Origin: Acidimicrobiia bacterium
GTDB lineage: Bacteria > Actinomycetota > Acidimicrobiia > Acidimicrobiales > Poriferisodalaceae
Direction of reading: 5' to 3'
Length of the DNA stretch: 48,914 bases
Assembly (NCBI GenBank): GCA_022820925.1
Contig: JAJEEO010000013.1
Location: forward strand, 1-48,914
Shown: one piece after another, positions 31,394 through 39,202 of the stretch
How the letters are laid out: each line of letters begins with the position of its first letter
How positions within the stretch are numbered: position 1 is the stretch's first letter
Made by a program: the position numbers and the translations under genes
Notes under the pieces: generated by a model
Seen by the model: only the letters and a program-made list of their open reading frames with translations
What the model was told of the DNA's origin: nothing
The model's database searches: none

Positions 31394-32374
31394 TCACGTG
31401 AGCTTGCGCTGCTCGATCTCGATGTCGCTGGTGACCATCGTCGTCACCAATTCCTCAAAGGACATCTGGGGCACCCACCCCAGCACCCGCGAAGCCTTGG
31501 ACGCATCGCCCACGAGCAGGTCGACCTCGGCAGGCCGGAAAAACCGGGGATCGATCCGCACGTAGCGCTCCCAATCGTCGATGCCGGCTGCCGCGAAGGC
31601 GAGCTGCACGAAGTCGCGCACCGCGTGGGTCTGTCCTGTCGCGATGACGTAATCGTCGGGCTCTGGCTGGGCGAGCATGAGATGCATCGCCCGCACGTAG
31701 TCGCCCGCGAAGCCCCAGTCGCGCTTGGCGTCGAGGTTCCCGAGGGCCACCTCGTCCTGCAGTCCGAGCTTGATGCGGGCCACCGCGTTGGTGACCTTGC
31801 GGGTCACGAACTCGAGGCCGCGCCGCGGCGACTCGTGATTGAACAGGATGCCGCTGCAGGCGTACAGCCCGTAGCTCTCGCGGTAGTTCACCGTGGTGTT
31901 GTGCCCGAACACCTTGGCCGAGCCGTAGGGGCTGCGCGGGTGCAGCGGCGTCAGCTCGTTCTGGGGTGTCTCACGCACCTTGCCGAACATCTCGCTGGAG
32001 GAGGCTTGGTAGAAGCGGATCGGGTTGTCGTTGCCGCCGACGAGGCGGATCGCCTCGAGCAGGCGCAGCACGCCGAGGCCCGTGACGTTGGCGGTCAGCT
32101 CGGGCTGCTTGAACGACAGCGCCACGAAGCTGATGGCGCCGAGGTTGTACACCTCGTCGGGCTGGGTGTACTCGAGTGCAGCGATGAGCGACGCGAGATC
32201 GGCGAGATCGCCCGGAACAAGCTCGACATAGGGCAGATCGGCCGCCATCGTCTCCGAGCGCGGATTGCGCTGACCCGTGATCAGCCCGACCACCCGGTAT
32301 CCCTCGCCGTGGAGGTGCTCTGCCAGGTACTGGCCGTCCTGGCCGGTGATTCCGGTGATGAGGGCCGTCGGCAC
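31394..32374 (-). CDS. gmd: GDP-mannose 4,6-dehydratase
   Basis: An SDR enzyme of about 326 residues that turns GDP-mannose into GDP-4-keto-6-deoxymannose, the precursor of fucose, rhamnose and related deoxysugars. The nucleotide-binding motif is [10 protein letters not shown] at the N-terminus, ASSSEMFG holds the catalytic Thr/Ser region, and [10 protein letters not shown] the YxxxK pair. [16 protein letters not shown] is the family's GDP-mannose-binding stretch. The GTG start at 32374 has GGAG ten or so bases upstream. ManB and ManC in the same window provide its substrate. No GDP-fucose synthase or 4-reductase is adjacent, so the final sugar is not known. Confidence 0.93.
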   Translation of the reverse strand: MPTALITGITGQDGQYLAEHLHGEGYRVVGLITGQRNPRSETMAADLPYVELVPGDLADLASLIAALEYTQPDEVYNLGAISFVALSFKQPELTANVTGLGVLRLLEAIRLVGGNDNPIRFYQASSSEMFGKVRETPQNELTPLHPRSPYGSAKVFGHNTTVNYRESYGLYACSGILFNHESPRRGLEFVTRKVTNAVARIKLGLQDEVALGNLDAKRDWGFAGDYVRAMHLMLAQPEPDDYVIATGQTHAVRDFVQLAFAAAGIDDWERYVRIDPRFFRPAEVDLLVGDASKASRVLGWVPQMSFEELVTTMVTSDIEIEQRKLT

Positions 32375-32445
32375 GGGTCGGCTCCGGTTTCGAGGATCGC
32401 AGGGCAGGCGTATGGGGGCGCGGATCAGGGTACGGGTCACCGCCG

Positions 32446-32463
32446 ATGCTGTGAAGTCAGCAT
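32446..32463. promoter_or_regulatory. Inverted repeat in the gmd / CW_binding_2 divergent promoter region
   Basis: ATGCTG (32446-32451) and CAGCAT (32458-32463) flank six bases. It lies between the divergent starts of gmd (32374) and the CW_binding_2 gene (32520) and may be an operator for either. Arms are short, so the call is tentative. Confidence 0.3.
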
Positions 32464-32519
32464 GGGACTCCTCGAAGGCCTCACCCGCATTGACGATGCG
32501 TTCCGGTACGGTGCCGCGG

Positions 32520-34025
32520 ATGGCACGCCGCCCGCATTTCGGCTGGGTTCGCCCGTTGCGGGCGGTGGCGGCAGTGTTGCTGGCCACGCCCGCTGTCTTC
32601 GGGATCGGAAACGCTGCGGGGGCTGCGTCACGTGTGGATTCGGACCGGCTGTGGGGTGCCGACCGCTACGAGACCGCAGCAGAGATCGCGGAGGAATATG
32701 CGGCCGCTGCCGGGTCCATCGACACCGTCATCGTGGCGTCCGGCGAGGCCTTCGCCGACGCACTGGCAGCCACCCCGCTGGCACGCGTGCGCAATGCACC
32801 GATCCTGCTGTCGCCGCCTGATGAGCTGCATGAAGCAACCCGGGGCTTCATCGAGCGACACCGGATCGACGACATCATCATCGCGGGCGGCACCACCGCC
32901 GTCTCCGACGATGTCGAAGACGCCTTGGCCGGCTTGATCAGCGGCAGGCTCGACCGGCTCGAAGGCTCCGACCGCTACCGGACCGTGGTCGACATCGCTC
33001 GCGAGATCGACGCCAGCGAGATCGGCGGGTACTGCGGTGACGGGCGTCGCACTGCCCTGCTGGCGACCGGCGAGAAGTTCGCCGATGCCCTGGCGCTGTC
33101 GCCGCTTGCCTATTCGGGCCCGAACCCCGTGCTGCTCTCCGAACCCGACCGGTTGCCGGCGTCGGTCAGGAACTACTTCGTCGATTACGCAATCGAGCAG
33201 GTGGTGATCGCCGGCGGAACCGCAGCGATTGCGGACTCGGTCGAGGCGGAGATTTCGGCCCTCGGCATCAGGGTCGAGCGTCTGTGGGGACGCGACCGCT
33301 TCGAGACCGCTGTCGAGATCGCCGATGCGCTGGCCGATCGCTGCTTCGGGTCGGACGAGTTCGGCCTGGCGGACGGCCGGAAGTTCCCCGACGCGCTGGT
33401 CGGCGGCGCATTGCTGGGTCTGCGGCGTGCGCCGCTGCTGCTGTCGGAGCCGGTGCTTCCCGATGCGACCCGCAGGTTCCTGGCCGGCCCGGTTCCCGAT
33501 GCAGGCACCGTGCAGCTCACCATCTTCGGCGGCACCGCTGCGGTGCCCGATGCCGCGGCGGCAGCAGCGGCCGATGCGCTGCGGGGTCTGGACCGTGAGT
33601 GCGACCCCCGCACAGACACGCCAGGGGTTCCCCGCGATGTGACGTTGCAGCCGCTCAATGGAGCCCTCGAGATCCGCTGGGAGGCGCCGGAGAGGGTCGG
33701 CAGCAGCGGCCCGTCGGGCTACCGGATCAGGTATCGGCCCGTCGGGGGGCAGTGGACCACGATGCGCAACGTCAGCTCGCCCGCCATCATCTCGGGGCTG
33801 CAGAACACCGCCCTGTATGAGGTGCAGGTACGGGCCGACGGCAGCGGCTACGAGGTGTGGAGCCCGAGCAGCTACGCGACCCCGTCGGATGCGGCGGGAG
33901 TCGCGGCGCCGTCAGCTCCGGGCAGCATGAGCCGAAGCCACCGCGCCGCAGCCGTGTCGCTGGCCGCCGGCCCGCCGGCGAACACAGCAGCGCCAGACTG
34001 CCCGCCCGACCACGCTGTCGCATGA
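32520..34025 (+). CDS. Secreted cell-wall-binding repeat 2 protein with fibronectin III domain
   Basis: A protein of about 501 residues. A basic N-terminus and hydrophobic stretch ([18 protein letters not shown]) end near AAGAAS, a signal peptide. Three CW_binding_2 (PF04122) modules follow, each with the marker [30 protein letters not shown] or [15 protein letters not shown] and later an [13 protein letters not shown] strand. This trio anchors proteins non-covalently to cell-wall polymers in Firmicutes. Around residues 370-455 is a fibronectin type III domain ([18 protein letters not shown], then [10 protein letters not shown]). No catalytic domain is seen, so it may be a surface or adhesion protein. 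The stop overlaps the cofD start by four bases, an unexpected coupling. The ATG at 32520 is chosen as the start nearest the signal peptide. Confidence 0.82.
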   Translation: MARRPHFGWVRPLRAVAAVLLATPAVFGIGNAAGAASRVDSDRLWGADRYETAAEIAEEYAAAAGSIDTVIVASGEAFADALAATPLARVRNAPILLSPPDELHEATRGFIERHRIDDIIIAGGTTAVSDDVEDALAGLISGRLDRLEGSDRYRTVVDIAREIDASEIGGYCGDGRRTALLATGEKFADALALSPLAYSGPNPVLLSEPDRLPASVRNYFVDYAIEQVVIAGGTAAIADSVEAEISALGIRVERLWGRDRFETAVEIADALADRCFGSDEFGLADGRKFPDALVGGALLGLRRAPLLLSEPVLPDATRRFLAGPVPDAGTVQLTIFGGTAAVPDAAAAAAADALRGLDRECDPRTDTPGVPRDVTLQPLNGALEIRWEAPERVGSSGPSGYRIRYRPVGGQWTTMRNVSSPAIISGLQNTALYEVQVRADGSGYEVWSPSSYATPSDAAGVAAPSAPGSMSRSHRAAAVSLAAGPPANTAAPDCPPDHAVA

Positions 34026-34984
34026 CTGCCCCTCGTGCTGAGACGGTGGCCGTGCTGGCCGGCGGTGTCGGCGCCGCCCGGTTCCTGAACGGATTGCTGC
34101 GCGTCCGCCGGCCCGCCGATGTCGCCGCCATCGTCAACGTCGGCGACGACTTCACGCTGCACGGCCTGCACATCAGCCCCGATCTCGACACGGTCACCTA
34201 CACGCTCGCCGGCCAGATCAACCCTGAGACCGGCTGGGGCCGTGCAGGCGAGACCTGGCGTGTGCTCACCGAGCTGGGGCGGCTCGGCGGGCAGGACTGG
34301 TTCATGCTCGGCGACCTGGACCTCGCGCTGCACCTGTTCCGCACGCAGCGACGCAGCGAAGGCGCATCCCTGTCGCAGGTGACTGGCGAGATTTCTGCGA
34401 GCTTCGGGCTCGAGCTGAGGCTGTTGCCGATCAGCGACGACCCCATCCAGACTCGCATCACGCCTGCGGAGCCCGCGGACGCCCCCGAGATCGACTTCCA
34501 GGACTACTTCGTCGCACAGCGACACGGCATCGCGGTGCGCGCTGTCCGGTTTGCCGGCATCGAGACTGCCCAGCCCGCACCCGGCGTGCTCGACTCGCTC
34601 GACACCGCAGGGGTCGTCGTGGTGGCGCCGTCCAACCCGTTTGTCTCGATCGGACCGGTCGTCGAGGTGCCGGGAGTGCGCGCGACGCTGTCCCGGCGTC
34701 GCGACAGCGTCGTCGCCGTGTCGCCCATCGTGGGCGGCACATCGATCAAGGGGCCAGCCGGGGCGATGATGCGCGAGCTGGGCCACGAGCCCAGCGTCGT
34801 GGGAATCGCTCGGCTCTATGCCGAATTCGCCAGCACGTTGGTGATCGACGACTCCGATCGTGACTTGGCCGATGCCGTGGCCGATGCCGGGATGACCCCC
34901 GTGGTCACCGACACCATCATGAGCAGCCCGGAGCGGGCCGCCGCGCTGGCTCGCACGACGCTCGATGCCGTGAACGGGCCCTGA
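34022..34984 (+). CDS. cofD: 2-phospho-L-lactate transferase CofD (F420 biosynthesis)
   Basis: A protein of about 320 residues that joins the lactyl or enolpyruvyl phosphate moiety to the deazaflavin Fo, giving F420-0 or dehydro-F420-0. The N-terminal phosphate-binding GGVGAARFLNGLL, NVGDDFTLHGLHISPDLDT and WFMLGDLDLALHLFRTQ are typical CofD/FbiA motifs; VAPSNPFVSIGPV and GGTSIKGPAGAMM mark the C-terminal half. Its ATG overlaps the stop of the CW_binding_2 gene by four bases, and cofE follows after 16 bases. The two F420 genes therefore form an operon, possibly with the surface-protein gene. Mycobacterial homologues use phosphoenolpyruvate; the substrate here is not visible from sequence. Confidence 0.95.
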   Translation: MTAPRAETVAVLAGGVGAARFLNGLLRVRRPADVAAIVNVGDDFTLHGLHISPDLDTVTYTLAGQINPETGWGRAGETWRVLTELGRLGGQDWFMLGDLDLALHLFRTQRRSEGASLSQVTGEISASFGLELRLLPISDDPIQTRITPAEPADAPEIDFQDYFVAQRHGIAVRAVRFAGIETAQPAPGVLDSLDTAGVVVVAPSNPFVSIGPVVEVPGVRATLSRRRDSVVAVSPIVGGTSIKGPAGAMMRELGHEPSVVGIARLYAEFASTLVIDDSDRDLADAVADAGMTPVVTDTIMSSPERAAALARTTLDAVNGP

Positions 34985-35000
34985 GAGAAACGAGAACTGC

Positions 35001-35711
35001 GTGAGTGTCGAACTGCTTCCTGTCGAAGGCATCGGCGAGATCGTCCACGGCGACGATCTCGGCGCCGTCATCTGGAGTGCCTGCGACGCAGCGCCAGCCG
35101 GCCTTCGCGACGGCGACGTGCTGGTGGTGACGCAGAAGATCGTCTCCAAGGCCGAGGGGGCCATGGAACAGATCGACCCAGAAGACCCGCTGTCTCACAA
35201 GCCCCTCGTCGAGCGGGAGTCGGTCCGCATCCTGCGCCGCCGCGGCGACCTCATCATCAGCGAGACCAAGCACGGTTTCATCTGCGCGAACGCGGGCATT
35301 GACCTCTCGAACGTCGAGCGGGGCTATGCAGCACTGCTGCCTGACGACAGCGATCGCTCCGCCAACAAGATCCGCGACCGCATCCGGGCGCTGTCGGGAT
35401 GCACCGTCGGGGTGATCATCTCCGACACCTTCGGCCGGCCGTGGCGGCGCGGCGTCACCGACGTGGCCATCGGGTGCGCCGGCGTCGCAGCCGTGGTCGA
35501 TCTGAAAGGCACCGACGACGCTCTCGGACGCGAGCTGATGGTGACCGAGGTGTGCATCGCGGACGAGATCGCCTCGGCAGCCGATCTGGTGTGCGGCAAA
35601 GCCCGGGGCGTGCCAGTCGCCATCGTGCGGGGCCTGGAGGCGAGTTGGCTGCGGCGGGCATCGGTGCGCTCGGAGATCATCCGTGACCCCGCAGAGGACC
35701 TCTTCCGCTAG
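35001..35711 (+). CDS. cofE: F420-0:gamma-glutamyl ligase CofE
   Basis: A 236-residue GTP-dependent ligase that adds glutamates to F420-0. DGDVLVVTQKIVSKAEG near residue 40, ETKHGFICANAGIDLSNV and SDTFGRPWRRGVTDVAIG are the metal-, GTP- and substrate-binding segments of the family. It has only the ligase part; the C-terminal FMN/nitroreductase domain of mycobacterial FbiB is absent, and it ends at RDPAEDLFR. The final reductase step must therefore be encoded elsewhere if it occurs. GAGA lies before the GTG start. It follows cofD by 16 bases and ends 10 bases before the convergent manC. Confidence 0.94.
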   Translation: MSVELLPVEGIGEIVHGDDLGAVIWSACDAAPAGLRDGDVLVVTQKIVSKAEGAMEQIDPEDPLSHKPLVERESVRILRRRGDLIISETKHGFICANAGIDLSNVERGYAALLPDDSDRSANKIRDRIRALSGCTVGVIISDTFGRPWRRGVTDVAIGCAGVAAVVDLKGTDDALGRELMVTEVCIADEIASAADLVCGKARGVPVAIVRGLEASWLRRASVRSEIIRDPAEDLFR

Positions 35712-35721
35712 CGCCCCACGC

Positions 35722-36753
35722 TCAGGCGGCCGGTTGGCGCATCGCACGCAGGCGAGCACCCGACGCCACGTACTGACCGGCGCCGACCACCGAGCACTCG
35801 GTGAGCATCGCCGCCGCCCCGACCGTGACGTCGGAGCCGAGCACCGAATCGCACACGACAGCTTCCGGTCCGATGCGACAGCCCTCCCCCAGCACAGACC
35901 GTTGCACGACGGCATCGGGCCCGATCACGCACCCGCTGCCGATGGCCGAAGTCCGGATGCGAGCGTCGGGATGGACGGTGGCGGAGCGTTCGGTAGCGCT
36001 GTCCGTCACCTTGACGGCCCCTCGCCGGCCTTCGAGGATGTCGAGATTGGCTGTCAGGTAGTGCTGCGGGGTTCCCGTGTCGAGCCAGTAGGAGTCTGAG
36101 ACCAGCGCCGTCAGCATCCCGTCCGCCGCAATGCGGGAGAAGACCTCCCGTTCGATCGACACGGCACGATCCGGAGCGATGCGATCCAGCACGGCAGGCG
36201 TCAGCACGTACGTGCCTGCACTGATCGTGGGCCATTCGCTGCGCGGCCCACCTGGGAGCATTGCATCGGGATCGGGCTTCTCCGAGAACGACAGCACTCG
36301 GCCCGATTCGTCAGCAACGACGAGGCCGAAGGGCGTCGGGTCTGCAACCGGCTGGAGTGCGATCGTGGCCTCGGCGCCCGACGCCGCATGGAATCTCACC
36401 AACGCCCCGATGTCGAGATCGGTCAGCACATCGCCGTTCAGCACCAGGAATGCCCCGTCGATGCCCGTGACCTCCGCAGCGAACCGCACGGCCCCCGCGG
36501 TGCCACGGGGTTCGGGTTCGACTGCCACCTGGTAGTCGAGCGGCCCGATCCGGCCCCGCCGGTAGGCGCCGGTGAAGGAATCGGCTCGGTAGCCCAGCGA
36601 CAGCACCACCTCGGACACGCCGTGACGTGCGAGGTGCTCGCAGACCCACTCGATCATGGGGCGCCCGCACACCGGCAGCATCTGCTTGGGGATGTCGTCG
36701 GTCAGCGGGCGCAGCCGGGTGCCGAAGCCGCCCAGCAGCAAGATCGCCTTCAT
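35722..36753 (-). CDS. manC: Mannose-1-phosphate guanylyltransferase-type nucleotidyltransferase
   Basis: A 343-residue sugar-phosphate nucleotidyltransferase. GGFGTRLRPLTDDIPKQMLP is the pyrophosphorylase signature, LVLNGDVLTDLD contains the metal-binding aspartate, and FSEKPD the sugar-side lysine. From about residue 250 come left-handed beta-helix hexapeptides (SAIGSGCVIGPDAVVQRSV and following). This architecture is that of GDP-mannose pyrophosphorylases (ManC/MpgA-like); glucose-1-phosphate thymidylyl- or uridylyltransferase cannot be fully excluded. With ManB and Gmd in the window, GDP-mannose synthesis is the best reading. The His-rich protein gene ends 24 bases upstream on the same strand. 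Confidence 0.82.
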   Translation of the reverse strand: MKAILLLGGFGTRLRPLTDDIPKQMLPVCGRPMIEWVCEHLARHGVSEVVLSLGYRADSFTGAYRRGRIGPLDYQVAVEPEPRGTAGAVRFAAEVTGIDGAFLVLNGDVLTDLDIGALVRFHAASGAEATIALQPVADPTPFGLVVADESGRVLSFSEKPDPDAMLPGGPRSEWPTISAGTYVLTPAVLDRIAPDRAVSIEREVFSRIAADGMLTALVSDSYWLDTGTPQHYLTANLDILEGRRGAVKVTDSATERSATVHPDARIRTSAIGSGCVIGPDAVVQRSVLGEGCRIGPEAVVCDSVLGSDVTVGAAAMLTECSVVGAGQYVASGARLRAMRQPAA

Positions 36754-36777
36754 GGTGGAGGCGCCCCGGGCCGGCCC

Positions 36778-37626
36778 TCAGGCTCCCGGGTCAGTCTCGT
36801 CGCCGGATCCAGACTCGCCCTCGGCCGGCTCGGAGGTCACCGGCAGATCGGCGGGTGCCGGCTCGCTCTCATCGGGACCGCCCAGCACTGGTCCCTCCTC
36901 GAGCTGCACGTCGTCGAGGAGGGGCTGATCCTCCGGCGGCAGGTTCAGGTACGCGCGCAGGAACGCATCGTCGGGCCGCGGCACATCGGCGTTGTCGACG
37001 CTGGGATGGACGAACGCGAACACGAAGATCTGGCCGTCTCCCAGGAAGCGCACATCTCGCAGATTGTCGGTGAACGCCAGCGCCTTCTCGGCCTGCAGCG
37101 TCTCCCAGCGCATGACCCGCAGCTCCGCTCTCGGCTCGGCGACAGCGGGATCGTCGCTGCTGGGATCCGGCGATGCGCAGCCGTCGCCCGACTCGTCGAG
37201 GACCCTGCCGTCAGGCAGCTCGATCGTCGAATCGTCGAATTGGACCTCGATCTCACGCATGAACGCCCCGACGGTGGCGAACTGGCCCGTGACACCGGTG
37301 TGGAACGGATGGATGTGGATCAACCCGTCGCCGTGGGTGTGGATGCCGGACTGGTCGTCGACGTCGTTGGGGTAGAGGTCGAGAATGAAATCGTCGCAGT
37401 CGTAGATCGCGTAGAGCGAGTGCCAGTGGTCGCCGAGCCGTGGCGGGCCGGCCGGAGCGTTGGATGCTCGCTCGGAGCGTGCGAACAGGATGAGCACGAC
37501 GCCCAAGGCGACGACGAGCAGCATCGCCGCGGGAAACAGGAGATTTCGCCGCGCTTGGAAGCCTTTGCCGGCTCCTCCCGCGCTCGCAGCTTTGGCAACC
37601 TTCTTGGCTGCGGCCGATCTCGCCAT
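36778..37626 (-). CDS. Membrane-anchored histidine-rich protein of unknown function
   Basis: A protein of about 282 residues with a basic cytosolic start, one membrane segment (residues about 29-48) and an outer domain. The outer domain has a dense histidine pattern: DHWHSLYAIYDCD near residue 66 and GIHTHGDGLIHIHPFH at 94-109, seven or more histidines that could bind a metal. The tail is rich in D, E, P and S. Similar His-rich extracytoplasmic proteins occur in Actinomycetota, but I know no assigned function. The ATG at 37626 is used; a TTG at 37638 would add four residues. It precedes manC by 24 bases on the same strand and follows the repeat-rich ugd gap. A metal-binding role is inference only. 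Confidence 0.6.
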   Translation of the reverse strand: MARSAAAKKVAKAASAGGAGKGFQARRNLLFPAAMLLVVALGVVLILFARSERASNAPAGPPRLGDHWHSLYAIYDCDDFILDLYPNDVDDQSGIHTHGDGLIHIHPFHTGVTGQFATVGAFMREIEVQFDDSTIELPDGRVLDESGDGCASPDPSSDDPAVAEPRAELRVMRWETLQAEKALAFTDNLRDVRFLGDGQIFVFAFVHPSVDNADVPRPDDAFLRAYLNLPPEDQPLLDDVQLEEGPVLGGPDESEPAPADLPVTSEPAEGESGSGDETDPGA

Positions 37627-37670
37627 ACGGGCCGACAAGCTACCGGCGCGCAGGGCCGATGGGTGCGCCC

Positions 37671-37751
37671 GCTGCGGGGGGCGGCAGTGCCTTCTGCTCC
37701 AGCGATCCAGCAGGTCGCAATGTCGCAGAGTTCCCTGCCGCCCCCCGCAGC
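37671..37751. repeat. 17-bp perfect inverted repeat, 81-bp element
   Basis: GCTGCGGGGGGCGGCAG (37671-37687) and its exact reverse complement (37735-37751) flank 47 bases, in the gap between ugd and the His-rich gene. It could be a long-loop RNA structure, a MITE-like remnant or a regulator site. No target-site duplication is visible. Confidence 0.75.
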
Positions 37752-37770
37752 TATGGCATCAGTTCGTTCA

Positions 37771-37860
37771 CGTGCCGGCGTCAGCGCCGACTGGGTCCTA
37801 CGCGCCGGCGTCAGCGCCGGCTGGGTTATCTGCGCCGGCGTTAACGCCGGCCGAGCCCCT
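37771..37860. repeat. Three 30-bp tandem units, each with an 18-bp palindrome, spanning the ugd stop
   Basis: Units at 37771-37800, 37801-37830 and 37831-37860 have an exact 30-base period. Each contains an inverted repeat: GCCGGCGTCAGCGCCGAC (37774-37791, one arm mismatch), GCCGGCGTCAGCGCCGGC (37804-37821, 7-bp stem, 4-base loop) and GCCGGCGTTAACGCCGGC (37834-37851), a perfect palindrome. The stop codon of ugd (TAA, 37841-37843 on the minus strand) lies in the centre of the third. The units may act as a tandem terminator or a protein-binding array. Confidence 0.85.
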
Positions 37861-39202
37861 CGTAGAGGAATCCGGCCGCACGCAGCTTGTCGGGGTCGAG
37901 CATGTTGCGGGCGTCGACGATGCGGGCAGTCGCCATTTCACCGGCGGCCCGCTCCCAGTCGAGGGCGCCGAACTCGGGCCACTCGGTCAGCACGACGGCG
38001 ACATGGGACCCGCGCACGGCCTCGAGCGGAGAGCCGCTGAGGACGAGACCGTCGGGAAGCTGCGCTTCGAGATCAGGACGCTCCTCGAAGCCGCCCAGCG
38101 CGGGGTCGTATGCCACCAAGCGTGCACCGCCATCGCGCAGTCGCTCCGCCACCCTGATAGCGGGAGAGCCACGCAGGTCGTCGGTGCCGGCCTTGAAGGT
38201 CAGTCCCAGCACGGCCACCGTGATGCCGTCCAGATCCAGCTCGTCGCCCACCGATGCAACCCGCTCGGTACCGGTGCCTCCAAGAGCAACGCGCTCGACC
38301 TTGGCCACCACCCGGTCGAGCTGCTGCTCGTTCACCGCGATGACGCCCTCGAGCAGGTCGAACACATAGCCGGCGTCGCTCGCGACCCCCACGAGCGCCC
38401 GGGTGTCCTTGGGCAGGCACGAGCCTCCCCAGCCGGGACCCGGCTGCAGGTACGCCGAGCCGATGCGATGGTCGGTGCCCACGCCTTCGAGCACTGCGTC
38501 GACATCTGCGTCGACGGCCTCGCACACCGCCGCCAGCGCGTTCACGAACGAGACCTTGGCTGCCAGGAATGCGTTCGCCGCGTACTTGACTGTCTCGGCC
38601 GAGGTGGGATCGCACAGGATCAGCGGTGCGTCGACGCTGTCGTAGAGCGCCGCGACCCGTTGAGCGACCGCGTGATCCTCGGCGCCGATGACGATCCGGT
38701 CCGGTGCCAAGAAGTCCGCTACCGCCGAACCCTCCCGCAAGAACTCCGGATTCGACGCCAGCGCCACATCGGTGCGTCCGAGCGCCGCGCCGATCTTGGG
38801 CGCAGTGCCAACGGGAACTGTGGACTTGGTGACGACTACGGCACCAGACCGCAGGTTGTTCGCCACCGAATCGAGCGCCGACATGAGGTAGCTCAACTCG
38901 GTCTCACCATCAGCGCGCAGGGGCGTCGGCACGCACAGGAACACGAAGTCGCACGTCGCCGCCACCGCTGCCGCCGAGATCACGAACCGCAGCCGCCGCC
39001 GCGCGATGCCCTCGCTCACCAGCCGCTCGAGGTCGTTCTCGCGAATCGGCACGACACCGGCAGACAGCGACGCCACCTTGGCCCGGTCGATGTCAGCACA
39101 GATGACGTCGTGGCCGAGATGGGCGAAGCACGCGGCGGTCGTCAGCCCGACATACCCGGCCCCGACGACGAGGATCCGATGCCCGTTCGCGATGTCGGTC
39201 AT
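37841..39202 (-). CDS. ugd: UDP-glucose 6-dehydrogenase
   Basis: A 453-residue enzyme that oxidises UDP-glucose to UDP-glucuronate with two NAD+. The N-terminal VVGAGYVGLTTAACFAHLGH is the Rossmann motif, SNPEFLREGSAV the substrate loop, ETVKYAANAFLAAKVSFVN the catalytic Lys/Asn helix, and GPGWGGSCLPKDT holds the catalytic cysteine. The C-terminal domain has GLTFKAGTDDLRGSPA. It starts with an ATG that overlaps the LCP gene's stop by four bases, so it is coupled to lpdA-LCP. Its stop codon lies in a palindromic repeat array. UDP-glucuronate could serve an acidic envelope polymer. Confidence 0.95.
   Translation of the reverse strand: MTDIANGHRILVVGAGYVGLTTAACFAHLGHDVICADIDRAKVASLSAGVVPIRENDLERLVSEGIARRRLRFVISAAAVAATCDFVFLCVPTPLRADGETELSYLMSALDSVANNLRSGAVVVTKSTVPVGTAPKIGAALGRTDVALASNPEFLREGSAVADFLAPDRIVIGAEDHAVAQRVAALYDSVDAPLILCDPTSAETVKYAANAFLAAKVSFVNALAAVCEAVDADVDAVLEGVGTDHRIGSAYLQPGPGWGGSCLPKDTRALVGVASDAGYVFDLLEGVIAVNEQQLDRVVAKVERVALGGTGTERVASVGDELDLDGITVAVLGLTFKAGTDDLRGSPAIRVAERLRDGGARLVAYDPALGGFEERPDLEAQLPDGLVLSGSPLEAVRGSHVAVVLTEWPEFGALDWERAAGEMATARIVDARNMLDPDKLRAAGFLYEGLGRR

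Noticed and set aside
37771..37860. CRISPR array
   Set aside because: Three 30-base units are contiguous with no spacers, and no cas gene is in the window.
36388..38040. Large plus-strand open frame with a 10-residue repeat at its end
   Set aside because: It lies opposite manC, the His-rich gene and ugd, and its repeat is a translation of the 30-bp palindromic array. High-GC antisense frames are often open.
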